A stretch of 6,162 nucleotides of DNA from Clostridiales bacterium (GCA_019419895.1 JAHZIE010000102.1:1-6162), one strand, 5' to 3'. Positions 1 to 5,846 are shown, numbered from the stretch's first letter. The notes: generated from the sequence alone by a model not told the origin. Made by a program: numbers and translations.

Positions 1-1
1 A

Positions 2-109
2 AATTCTGCCGGGAAATTGCCCGCGGCAGACACACCGGCGACTTTTGACATCATCATCGTACAATTGCAGGATAAGCTCCCAGGTTTAGATAGAAGAAAA
101 GACTGCTAA
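2..109 (+). CDS. C-terminal end of an unidentified protein (partial, start off window)
   Basis: A plus-strand frame is open from the first complete codon at base 2 to a TAA at 107-109, giving 35 residues that end in LPGLDRRKDC. The stretch TFDIIIVQLQDKLPGLD alternates hydrophobic and polar residues as a folded domain would. The codons look used: this piece is visibly more GC-rich in its first 60 bases than the intergenic DNA after it. The other plus-strand frames reach stops (frame 1 at 46-48, frame 3 near base 88), and minus-strand reading gives no convincing alternative. I do not recognise the family from so short a tail. It converges on the DUF6873 gene, and the gap between their stop codons holds two inverted repeats that could end both transcripts. 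It could still be a chance open frame, because only 108 bases are seen. Confidence 0.45.
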   Translation, partial: NSAGKLPAADTPATFDIIIVQLQDKLPGLDRRKDC

Positions 110-120
110 TTGATTTGTTA

Positions 121-152
121 TAATTATACAAAATTAATATTTTGTATAATTA
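121..152. repeat. 14-bp perfect AT-rich inverted repeat with 4-nt spacer
   Basis: The arms TAATTATACAAAAT (121-134) and ATTTTGTATAATTA (139-152) are exact reverse complements around the spacer TAAT. It begins 11 nt after the stop of the left-edge partial gene. As RNA it would form a long but AU-rich stem. As DNA it is a near-perfect dyad in which each arm carries a TATAAT-like hexamer. It may be the first half of a compound bidirectional terminator together with the GC hairpin at 154-174, or a repressor operator. The symmetry itself is read directly from the sequence; the function is inference. Confidence 0.6.
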
Positions 153-153
153 A

Positions 154-174
154 GGGAGGATGAAATAACCTCCC
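154..174. terminator. GC-rich hairpin, probable convergent-gene terminator element
   Basis: GGGAGG (154-159) and CCTCCC (169-174) form a 6-bp, nearly all GC stem with a 9-nt loop, starting 1 nt after the AT-rich inverted repeat. On the plus strand it is followed by GGGATTTTCC, and on the minus strand by TTAATTATAC. Both are poor U-tracts, so this is not a textbook intrinsic terminator in either direction. Its place between two convergent stop codons (109 and 279) is where a shared terminator is expected. The plus strand also reads as an SD followed by ATG AAA TAA, which I take as coincidence. Confidence 0.4.
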
Positions 175-278
175 GGGATTTTCCGGCGGCGTTTCAGGTA
201 GGTTCGTCATAAATCCATTTAACTTTTTCGTATATTCGTATATTTGATATTTCTTTTCTTATATATCCTGTTGTATTT

Positions 279-1037
279 TTAAATCTCAGCAACTGGAATA
301 ATCCCGCCAATATCTTTAAGAATATGTTCTTGTGTCAGGCTACAGGAATAAATTCCATAATTTCGCAAAAATGTAATGATATTTTTCCCATCCGGATGAA
401 GATCTATATTTCCGGTGAATACCATCAGATCCCTGCTTAATTTTCCGCAGCACCCTCCAATGAAACCGTAGGAAAATCCGGAAAGCTCAATATGGCCTTC
501 CCGGATCTCCAAAACGTCCATTTTTAATTCCTTTGCTTTTTTGGCAATTGCCTGATCGGCTGTAATGATAGCAGACTCTGTGATTACCGCAATAGAACAT
601 TTGGTATATCCTTGTCGGACAGAAGCTATGGTATAATCTGACTTTAAGGCATAATTAAGAATAGACGGATCGAGCGTTTTGGGATTGCAAAAAAGGCGGT
701 TTCCTATAAATGCGCCATTTAACAGGACATCGTTAGGATAAACCTCATGAGCGGATTTATCACTTTGAAGGGCTACAAATCCAATTTTTTTTAATTCTGA
801 TATCCACTGCTGCTGAGACCGCTCTACTGCAATTCTATTTTCTCCCAAAGGGCAGCATACCATATCCGCATGGCTTCCTACTGGTTCTGGAATTTTACAA
901 AGGACAGGAACTGAAAGTACACGAATCGAAAAAGATTCTTCCAGTATTTTCTGAAAAATTTTCTCATTGTGGGACATGAAAGCCAATGTTACAGTATTTT
1001 GGGGCAAGAACGGGGTTTTTATCCAATTCACCTTCAC
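279..1037 (-). CDS. DUF6873 family protein, guanidino-modifying-enzyme (GME) fold, function unknown
   Basis: This encodes 252 residues and starts at a GTG (1037), with GAGAGG 5 nt upstream on the minus strand. I recognise the overall pattern as DUF6873, a clostridial family assigned to the GME fold shared by arginine deiminase, DDAH and amidinotransferases; this is recall and was not searched. Visible conserved-looking motifs are H56-x-D58 followed by Cys61-Cys62, YPND at 100-103 leading into LLNG, GYTKCS at 143-148 (Cys147), GFIGGCC at 191-197, HPDG at 214-217 and DIGGIIP at 242-248. GME enzymes use a Cys nucleophile with a His and acidic residues, so Cys147, Cys196/197, H56/D58 and H214/D216 are candidate active-site residues; that mapping is inference. 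There is no signal peptide or membrane segment, so it is likely cytosolic. It is the third gene after the adaptor and permease, 28 nt behind the permease stop, and probably shares their transcript. No substrate can be assigned. Confidence 0.75.
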   Translation of the reverse strand: MKVNWIKTPFLPQNTVTLAFMSHNEKIFQKILEESFSIRVLSVPVLCKIPEPVGSHADMVCCPLGENRIAVERSQQQWISELKKIGFVALQSDKSAHEVYPNDVLLNGAFIGNRLFCNPKTLDPSILNYALKSDYTIASVRQGYTKCSIAVITESAIITADQAIAKKAKELKMDVLEIREGHIELSGFSYGFIGGCCGKLSRDLMVFTGNIDLHPDGKNIITFLRNYGIYSCSLTQEHILKDIGGIIPVAEI

Positions 1038-1065
1038 TGAAGCCTCTCTTTTTTCTATTATGTCA

Positions 1066-2253
1066 TTATTCTGTCCGCAGAGCGTCTACCGGCTGCATAT
1101 TTGCCGCTTTTAAGGCCGGATTTACACCAAAAATAACACCGACGCCAATGGACAAAAGTATTGTATATAAAATCATGTCTAACTGGAAAGAGACAGTGAC
1201 TCCCAAAGACAAAGAAGCCAAATAAGTTACTAAAATCCCAATTCCCGCTCCGATAAGGCTTCCTATCATAGAAATTAATAACGCCTCCGTCAAAAACTCC
1301 ATCAGGATATTATTTTTACTCGCCCCAATAGATTTTTTTATTCCAATTTCTCTTGTTCTTTCATTGACAGAAACAAGCATCATTGTCATGATACTCAGGC
1401 TGGCGACAAAAAGAGAAATCGCTCCAATTGCTGTCAGTGCCAGCGTGATCGTATCCAGCAGATGAGTGAGGCCGTCTTTTTGTTTGGCCAGATTTTCCGC
1501 CGTGTACATCCCTGGATTACCTGTTTCCCGCTCCAGTGATTTAACAATACTTGCGCTAATGTCGTCTACATCATTTTCATTATCGACCCTTACCGCAATC
1601 TGCTGAAAGGTTGTTTCTCCCACAGATTGCTGCAATGTCGAATAAGGGACATAAACAAAGGTCGGAATATAACTGCCCAGTGCGCTTTGCAGAAGACCGC
1701 TTCCCGTTTTTATAATACCTATTACGGTATAAGCGTCGTAGCTACCGTTCACCGATAGATAGATTTCTTTTCCTACAATATTTTCTCTTGAATAAGCCGA
1801 TTTTGCAAGATTTTGATCAATCAGGCACACCTTTGCATTTGAAGAAATATCTGCCGCATGAAAGCCTCTTCCATGAACAACTTCCAAAGAGATAATCTGA
1901 TCCGCTGTTTCATCCACACCGAGAATCAGAGTATCTTTGGTTTCCTTGCGAATATTTAATGTAGAATACAGCATCATAACCGGCATGGCATGCTCAACAT
2001 GATTATTTTTCTTTATTACCTCAAGTTCTTTTTCTTCCATAGAGGTATAGCCGGTTTGACTATTGGCAGATACCATAATGCCGCCTAATCCCAGGCTTTC
2101 AAGTTCCGTTCTTACTGTTGTCTTTCCATACTCCCCGATGGTACTGATAACGACAACGGAAGCAACTCCGACCGCAATTCCAATAAAAGTGAGAACAGAG
2201 CGCCGCCATTTTCTCTTTAGATTGCGTACAGCTGCGCGAATGGAATCGATCAT
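1066..2253 (-). CDS. ABC transporter permease, MacB/FtsX type
   Basis: This 395-residue membrane subunit is of the type VII (MacB-like) ABC family, whose members drive mechanotransmission or export of peptides, antibiotics or lipids rather than classical channel transport. It has a cytoplasmic amphipathic start (MIDSIRAAVRNLKRKWRR), TM1 at about 20-40, and a large extracytoplasmic MacB_PCD-like domain at about 44-265. TM2 spans about 267-295, TM3 about 318-348 and TM4 about 354-378. The family's coupling segment NERTREIGIKKSIGASKNNI is at 297-316, and the typical ending PALKAANMQPVDALR closes the protein. Length and topology fit a complete single-core permease without a fused ATPase. The start is supported by GGGGAG 7 nt upstream and by the ATGA overlap with the adaptor stop (2250-2253), which indicates translational coupling. 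No ATP-binding gene is next to it, which is unusual. The substrate is unknown. Confidence 0.93.
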   Translation of the reverse strand: MIDSIRAAVRNLKRKWRRSVLTFIGIAVGVASVVVISTIGEYGKTTVRTELESLGLGGIMVSANSQTGYTSMEEKELEVIKKNNHVEHAMPVMMLYSTLNIRKETKDTLILGVDETADQIISLEVVHGRGFHAADISSNAKVCLIDQNLAKSAYSRENIVGKEIYLSVNGSYDAYTVIGIIKTGSGLLQSALGSYIPTFVYVPYSTLQQSVGETTFQQIAVRVDNENDVDDISASIVKSLERETGNPGMYTAENLAKQKDGLTHLLDTITLALTAIGAISLFVASLSIMTMMLVSVNERTREIGIKKSIGASKNNILMEFLTEALLISMIGSLIGAGIGILVTYLASLSLGVTVSFQLDMILYTILLSIGVGVIFGVNPALKAANMQPVDALRTE

Positions 2254-3299
2254 GCTTTCTCTCCCCTTCCAGTCTTTTCCTGAGAGGGAAGATAAGCTTC
2301 GATCGTCTGGCCTTCCCGCACTTCATCAGGAGATAAAATTAAAAGCTCTCCCTTTTCCAGACCGCTTAAAACCTCAAAACCGTTTTCCAATTCCTTTCCC
2401 GTTTGAATTTCTCTTTTTACTACAGTATCATTTACAGATAAATAAACGAATTCCTCCATCTCATCATCACTCCCAACACTTTCGTAGGGGACAATAATGG
2501 TGTTTTCTTTTTCTTCTATAATTACTTTTGCATTTGCCGTAAAGCCCGCTTTAAAATCTGAGCCATATTCTCCCATCTTTAAGATGACATCTACGATGGT
2601 TTCTGTGGCTGTTGTACTGAATTCCTGTGTTGCATAAGAAGAAATGGAAGAAATTTCCCCCTGGTAAGAGGAACCTTTAAAACCGGCGCCTGTAACAATA
2701 GCCTTTTGCCCGACTTGGATTTCACTAATCTGAGATTCGTTCACAGAGAGTCTCACCTGAAGCTTGTCATTTTCTACTATAGCGGCTACGGGAACAGATG
2801 CGTCTGAGAGCTCTCCAGAAATAACGCCGATTTGCTTTACCCGGCCGCTGATCGGCGCTGTAATTTTGTCTGGAATAGAGCTTACAAGACCTGATACCCC
2901 CAAAAACGAGTCTCCGACGGAATTTTTATCGGATAAAATGGAAGAATGTTCCTGAAGGAGGCTTAACACGGCCTGAACATTTTCACTGTCCAACATTCCG
3001 GAAGCTGCGATTGCCTCTACTGTTGAATTCTTATCAACCTCAAATAATATTTCATCTTTTTCAACCCAGTCGCCTTCTGAAACATAGATATTTTTCGCTA
3101 CAATGGGGAGATCAGTATAAATCTCCCTTTTTTGCGCTTCTTCCACCCTGCCGGAACAATTTACTACGGTCTGCGCCGTCTGGTATTCCAGCTGCTGCAC
3201 CTCTACTTTCGGCGGTTCCTCTGCGGACTTACTAATAAATAAAAGCCCGAGCAGAGCCAAAAAAGTTCCCCCAAATAAAATGATATATTTCTTCACCAT
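2250..3299 (-). CDS. MacA/HlyD-like membrane-fusion (periplasmic adaptor) protein
   Basis: This encodes 349 residues from an ATG at 3299, with AAAGGA 6 nt upstream; an in-frame TTG at 3305 abuts that SD and is less likely. Residues 5-22 are a hydrophobic N-terminal anchor or uncleaved signal, leaving the rest outside the membrane. The domain order fits RND/ABC adaptors. The first lipoyl half is about 50-90 (ending GDWVEKDEILFEVDK), followed by a very short connecting region at 91-145 in place of a long coiled-coil hairpin. The second lipoyl half is at 146-165 (ITAPISGRVKQIGVISGELS), a beta-barrel spans about 175-262, and a membrane-proximal domain about 265-335 (IIVPYESV, then GLEKGELLILSPDEVREGQ). 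In Gram-positive cells such proteins partner MacB-like permeases on the outer face. It is first in the operon, and its stop overlaps the permease start as ATGA. Cargo is not predictable. The clipped hairpin is expected where there is no outer-membrane TolC to reach. Confidence 0.9.
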   Translation of the reverse strand: MVKKYIILFGGTFLALLGLLFISKSAEEPPKVEVQQLEYQTAQTVVNCSGRVEEAQKREIYTDLPIVAKNIYVSEGDWVEKDEILFEVDKNSTVEAIAASGMLDSENVQAVLSLLQEHSSILSDKNSVGDSFLGVSGLVSSIPDKITAPISGRVKQIGVISGELSDASVPVAAIVENDKLQVRLSVNESQISEIQVGQKAIVTGAGFKGSSYQGEISSISSYATQEFSTTATETIVDVILKMGEYGSDFKAGFTANAKVIIEEKENTIIVPYESVGSDDEMEEFVYLSVNDTVVKREIQTGKELENGFEVLSGLEKGELLILSPDEVREGQTIEAYLPSQEKTGRGEKA

Positions 3300-3367
3300 A
3301 CCCAATCCTTTCCGTCACAAATTCACTGACTTTATTGTTTGAAAAAAATATGGAATTATGAAAAGAA

Positions 3368-3397
3368 TTGATTGGCTGTGGATGAATATTTTATATT
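3368..3397 (+). promoter_or_regulatory. Possible sigma-A promoter for the small cysteine-protein gene
   Basis: TTGATT (3368-3373) and TATATT (3392-3397) are separated by 18 bp, a fair match to TTGACA/TATAAT with acceptable spacing. This would start transcription near 3404, leaving an untranslated leader of about 80 nt before the ATG at 3484. The surrounding sequence is AT-rich, so chance matches are expected. Confidence 0.35.
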
Positions 3398-3416
3398 CCT
3401 TTATCGGATAATACAA
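3388..3416 (-). promoter_or_regulatory. Possible weak sigma-A promoter for the adaptor-permease-DUF6873 operon
   Basis: Read on the minus strand, TTGTAT (3416-3411) and TAAAAT (3393-3388) are spaced by 17 bp. The -35 is poor (3 of 6 matches) and the -10 good (5 of 6). Transcription would start near 3381, about 80 nt before the adaptor ATG. It overlaps the plus-strand candidate, with the two -10 elements sharing bases 3392-3393. No other better-placed pair was found in the 178-bp divergent region. Confidence 0.25.
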
Positions 3417-3483
3417 TCATTGCGAATTCGATTCTGCCATGACTGCACTGCTCTGTTTATCTATGTATAAGGAGGAACTGAAC

Positions 3484-3663
3484 ATGGGGCTGATTCCATG
3501 TAACGAAAATTGTATTTATCAAAATGATGGATACTGTCAATTGGAAACAACTGCAATTGTAACAACGGAAGCAAATAAAAGTCTATCTGGATGCGCCCAT
3601 TATATTGATAGAAGTCTGCCGGAAACCAATCCTCCTATTCCAGAGCAGAAAAGGCAGCCCTGA
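3484..3663 (+). CDS. Small cysteine-rich protein, DUF1540-like
   Basis: This encodes 59 residues. The start at 3484 is fixed by a strong AAGGAGG at 3469-3475, 8 nt upstream; the longer frame from 3439 would place this SD inside the gene and is rejected. The N-terminal half carries four cysteines and a histidine in the pattern C6-x3-C10-x7-C18-x18-C37-x-H39, including NCIYQNDGYC. This resembles the Cys-x3-Cys, YxxxGxC and terminal Cys pattern of DUF1540 and related short clostridial proteins, and suggests metal (probably zinc) binding. The last 20 residues are proline-rich and polar (SLPETNPPIPEQKRQP), without cysteine. Similar clostridial small proteins carry an implausible 'hydroxymyristoyl-ACP dehydratase' label in databases, as far as I recall; nothing here supports that enzyme. 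Its end overlaps the end of radA by 29 bp on the opposite strand. Function is unknown. Confidence 0.8.
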   Translation: MGLIPCNENCIYQNDGYCQLETTAIVTTEANKSLSGCAHYIDRSLPETNPPIPEQKRQP

Positions 3664-5017
3664 CATCCTTTACGCCTATCAGATGAATCAAAGATTCATA
3701 TTGGACAGCATTCGGAAGGTTTTCCAAATTATGCAATGGGAGAATACAAGTGTGGAATCCCATACGTGCAGCCTCCACAATTCTGGCCTCGATATGGGAT
3801 ACCGCCCGGAGCTCTCCCGAAAGGCCCACCTCTCCAAACGCAATGACATCCTCAGGAACAGGCTTGTCCTTGAGGCTGGATACCAAGGCCAAGGCTACGG
3901 ATAAATCTGCGGCGGTTTCATCCAGTTTTAGGCCTCCCACAACATTGATGTAGGCGTCCATATTGGAAAAAAAATATCCCGCCCGTTTTTCAAGCACGGC
4001 AAGAAGGAGATTCATACGGTTATAATCAAAGCCTGTCGACATGCGGCGTGGATTTCCGAATCCGGTAGGTGTAGCCAATCCCTGAACCTCTGCGAGGATG
4101 GGACGCGTCCCTTCCATCACACAGGCGACACAAGTTCCAGATACATTCACAGGCCGGCCCGATAAGAGCATAATCGATGGGTTTTCCACTTCAGATAGTC
4201 CCCTGTCGCGCATTTCAAAGACACCGATTTCATTGGTGGAGCCATACCGGTTTTTCACTGCCCGGAGGATCCGGTATGACATCTGCTTGTCCCCCTCAAA
4301 ATATAAAACTGCATCTACAATATGTTCTAAAACCTTTGGTCCCGCAATCGCTCCGTCTTTATTGACATGTCCTACTATAAAGACGGGAATATCAAGTTCT
4401 TTTGCCGTATGCATGAGCAAATTGGTGCTTTCTCTTACCTGGGCAACACTTCCCGGTGAAGAGGTAAGCTGAGGAAGGTTCATGGTCTGAATGGAATCTA
4501 TCATCACCAGGTCAGGTTCTTCCTGCCGGATGTGGGCGGCAACCAGTTCTGTGTTTGTTTCCGTCAGAACATACAGGTTGTCGCTGTCTACTCCAAGTCG
4601 GATGGCCCTCAGCTTGAGCTGCCGTTTGGATTCCTCTCCAGATACATATAAGATTTTTAGAGACTGCCCCAGCCGCTGGCAGATTTGCAGCAGCATGGTA
4701 GATTTTCCAATTCCAGGATCTCCGCCTATTAAAATCAGGGAGCCCTTGACAATCCCTCCTCCCAAGACGCGATCTAATTCTGAAAGTCCTGTATGATACC
4801 TTTCTTCCTCGGCGGAAGAAATCTCCCGCATTTTAACGACATGCTCAGAGCTAGCCGCAATGGAATGAGAGGATCCCATGCCTCCCTTTTTCTCCGGTTC
4901 CTGCTGCTGTTCTTCCAGGGTGTTCCACTCACCGCAGCCGGGACACTTTCCATACATTCTTAAGGATTCGTACCCACAGGATGTACAAATATAAACTGTC
5001 CTAGACTTTTGAGCCAT
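3635..5017 (-). CDS. radA: DNA repair protein RadA (branch-migration ATPase)
   Basis: RadA is a RecA-like hexameric ATPase that promotes branch migration at recombination intermediates. The chosen start, ATG at 5017, gives 460 residues and begins MAQKSRTVYICTSCGY as the family does. An SD (AGGAG, 5027-5031) lies 9 nt upstream; the ATG at 5053 would add 12 unrelated residues inside cwlD. The N-terminal C4 zinc finger uses C11, C14, C25 and C28. Walker A is GGDPGIGKST at 98-107 (K105, S106), and Walker B is VMIDSIQ with D174. The RadA-specific motif reads KNRYG at 255-259, where KNRFG is the usual form. The C-terminal Lon-like domain at about 350-455 has GGLKLDETAADLSVALALVSS and AFGEVGLSGELRAV and, as is normal for RadA, appears to lack the Lon Ser-Lys protease dyad. 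The length is typical. It overlaps cwlD by 17 nt and a convergent small gene by 29 bp. Confidence 0.97.
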   Translation of the reverse strand: MAQKSRTVYICTSCGYESLRMYGKCPGCGEWNTLEEQQQEPEKKGGMGSSHSIAASSEHVVKMREISSAEEERYHTGLSELDRVLGGGIVKGSLILIGGDPGIGKSTMLLQICQRLGQSLKILYVSGEESKRQLKLRAIRLGVDSDNLYVLTETNTELVAAHIRQEEPDLVMIDSIQTMNLPQLTSSPGSVAQVRESTNLLMHTAKELDIPVFIVGHVNKDGAIAGPKVLEHIVDAVLYFEGDKQMSYRILRAVKNRYGSTNEIGVFEMRDRGLSEVENPSIMLLSGRPVNVSGTCVACVMEGTRPILAEVQGLATPTGFGNPRRMSTGFDYNRMNLLLAVLEKRAGYFFSNMDAYINVVGGLKLDETAADLSVALALVSSLKDKPVPEDVIAFGEVGLSGELRAVSHIEARIVEAARMGFHTCILPLHNLENLPNAVQYESLIHLIGVKDVRAAFSALE

Positions 5018-5741
5018 TTTCCACTTCTCCTGTCTCTTGAAAATATTGAACAATTCCGCACATCAAGGAAAATGCCATTTGATTCCTATATTCTTCCGTG
5101 TTGAGCTTTTCAGCTTCCTCCGCATTAGAAAGGAAGCCGCACTCGGCCAATACAGCAGGAACCTGTGTATTCCACATTAAATAAATTTCTTTGCCGGCCT
5201 GTTTGCTCTCTCGCGTATTCTCCGGTTGCAGCTGATCTATAACAGAATTCTTCAAGCACTCGGCAAGGTATTTACTGTTTGGGTTGTTTTTCGAATAAAA
5301 AAACTGTGCGCCGTGATATTGGCTCTGCTCAAAGAAATTTTGATGAATGCTCACCAAAATACAGTTTGGATACTGAGCGACCAAATTGAGCCGGTTTTTT
5401 AAGTCAGAAACCTTTTTTTCATGGATGCTTTGAGCAGTATCGTCATGAATAGAAATATCTTCACTTCTGGTGAGAATCACCTCATATCCATACGACAAAA
5501 GCATATCGCGCAGAGTAAGAACAATATCTAAGTTGATATCCTTTTCGAGGATTTGCCCGTCTTTGCTTTGGGTGCCTCCATCAACTCCCCCGTGGCCCGC
5601 ATCAAGGACGACAAGAGGTTTTGTAGTCTTGTAAACATTTGAGGTGGAAACCGGCATTGTTACAACAATACTGCTAACAGCCAAAATTGCCAACAAAATA
5701 ATTATGAAAGGAACCAAATAAAAATTAATAAGCTTCCGCAT
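5001..5741 (-). CDS. cwlD: N-acetylmuramoyl-L-alanine amidase CwlD (spore cortex)
   Basis: This encodes 246 residues, near the length of Bacillus CwlD. The Amidase_3 enzyme cleaves the peptide from muramic acid in the forespore cortex, the step before PdaA forms muramic-delta-lactam. Residues 7-28 form one hydrophobic N-terminal signal or anchor, placing the catalytic domain outside the membrane. The zinc ligands appear as H50 (LDAGHGG), E66 (ILEKDIN) and H133 (SIHQN), and the catalytic Glu as E200 (LAECGFLSN). The ATG at 5741 is chosen because GGAGG (5754-5750) lies 8 nt upstream; the in-frame ATG at 5756 overlaps this SD. The SD is inside a perfect hairpin, suggesting translational control. 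The stop overlaps the radA start, so the two are likely one transcript. A vegetative Amidase_3 autolysin is possible, but the small size, single anchor and lack of SH3 or other wall-binding domains favour CwlD. Confidence 0.88.
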   Translation of the reverse strand: MRKLINFYLVPFIIILLAILAVSSIVVTMPVSTSNVYKTTKPLVVLDAGHGGVDGGTQSKDGQILEKDINLDIVLTLRDMLLSYGYEVILTRSEDISIHDDTAQSIHEKKVSDLKNRLNLVAQYPNCILVSIHQNFFEQSQYHGAQFFYSKNNPNSKYLAECLKNSVIDQLQPENTRESKQAGKEIYLMWNTQVPAVLAECGFLSNAEEAEKLNTEEYRNQMAFSLMCGIVQYFQETGEVENGSKV

Positions 5742-5749
5742 CGTTATCC

Positions 5750-5774
5750 CCTCCATAGTTTATGAATATGGAGG
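5750..5774 (-). promoter_or_regulatory. Hairpin sequestering the cwlD Shine-Dalgarno
   Basis: On the minus-strand transcript CCUCCAUA (5774-5767) pairs perfectly with UAUGGAGG (5757-5750) across a 9-nt loop, UUCAUAAAC. The 3' arm contains the whole GGAGG ribosome-binding site of cwlD, 8 nt before its ATG. The 8-bp stem (four GC, four AU) is of modest stability and could be opened by a trans-acting factor, ribosome arrival or temperature. Alternatively the dyad could act as a DNA operator. The pairing is direct; the regulatory role is inferred. Confidence 0.55.
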
Positions 5775-5815
5775 AGATATCCCCATTATTCCTCTGAATC
5801 TCTAGATAAGAGAAG

Positions 5816-5846
5816 CCCTTCCACTGCTTTCCAGCAAGCGGAAGGG
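5816..5846 (-). terminator. Strong hairpin with GGAA tetraloop upstream of cwlD; possible terminator of the preceding gene
   Basis: On the minus-strand RNA, CCCUUCC pairs with GGAAGGG. The stem continues through a G-U and a C-G pair, a bulged U and UGCU/AGCA, closed by a GGAA (GNRA) loop. The G-U pair would be an A-C mismatch on the other strand, so the fold suits minus-strand RNA better. It begins 16 nt after the stop codon of the right-edge gene. Downstream is only a mixed pyrimidine tract (CUUCUCUUAUCU), so termination would be weak. On the plus strand eight Ts (5856-5863) follow, but 9 nt too late and with no plus-strand gene to end. Confidence 0.45.

Noticed and set aside
154..168. GGGAGG followed by ATG AAA TAA on the plus strand, resembling a leader mini-ORF
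   Set aside because: There is no spacing between SD and ATG, only two codons, and no downstream plus-strand gene to regulate.
229..244. Tandem 8-bp direct repeat CGTATATT CGTATATT
   Set aside because: Two short copies in AT-rich intergenic DNA, with no further copies or associated feature; likely chance.
2063..2497. Long plus-strand open frame of 144 codons opposite the permease and adaptor genes
   Set aside because: It lies antisense to two well-supported genes, has low-complexity Pro/Phe/Leu composition, and has no SD-supported start; it is a shadow frame. The same applies to the plus-strand frames within 3605-4796.
3423..3430. CGAATTCG palindrome in the divergent intergenic region
   Set aside because: An 8-bp palindrome is too short to call an operator, with no flanking symmetry.
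3439..3483. Upstream ATG extending the small cysteine protein by 15 residues
   Set aside because: A strong AAGGAGG at 3469-3475 is correctly spaced for the ATG at 3484 and would be coding in the longer form.
5018..5053. Upstream ATG extending RadA by 12 residues (MFNIFKRQEKWK)
   Set aside because: The extension lies inside cwlD, lacks family similarity, and the ATG at 5017 has a good SD and the standard RadA N-terminus.
5758..5766. CATAAACTA on the minus strand, a match to a sigma-K/sigma-E type -10 (CATAnnnTA), ahead of cwlD
   Set aside because: The implied start site would fall in or after the Shine-Dalgarno, and no -35 element sits at the right distance.
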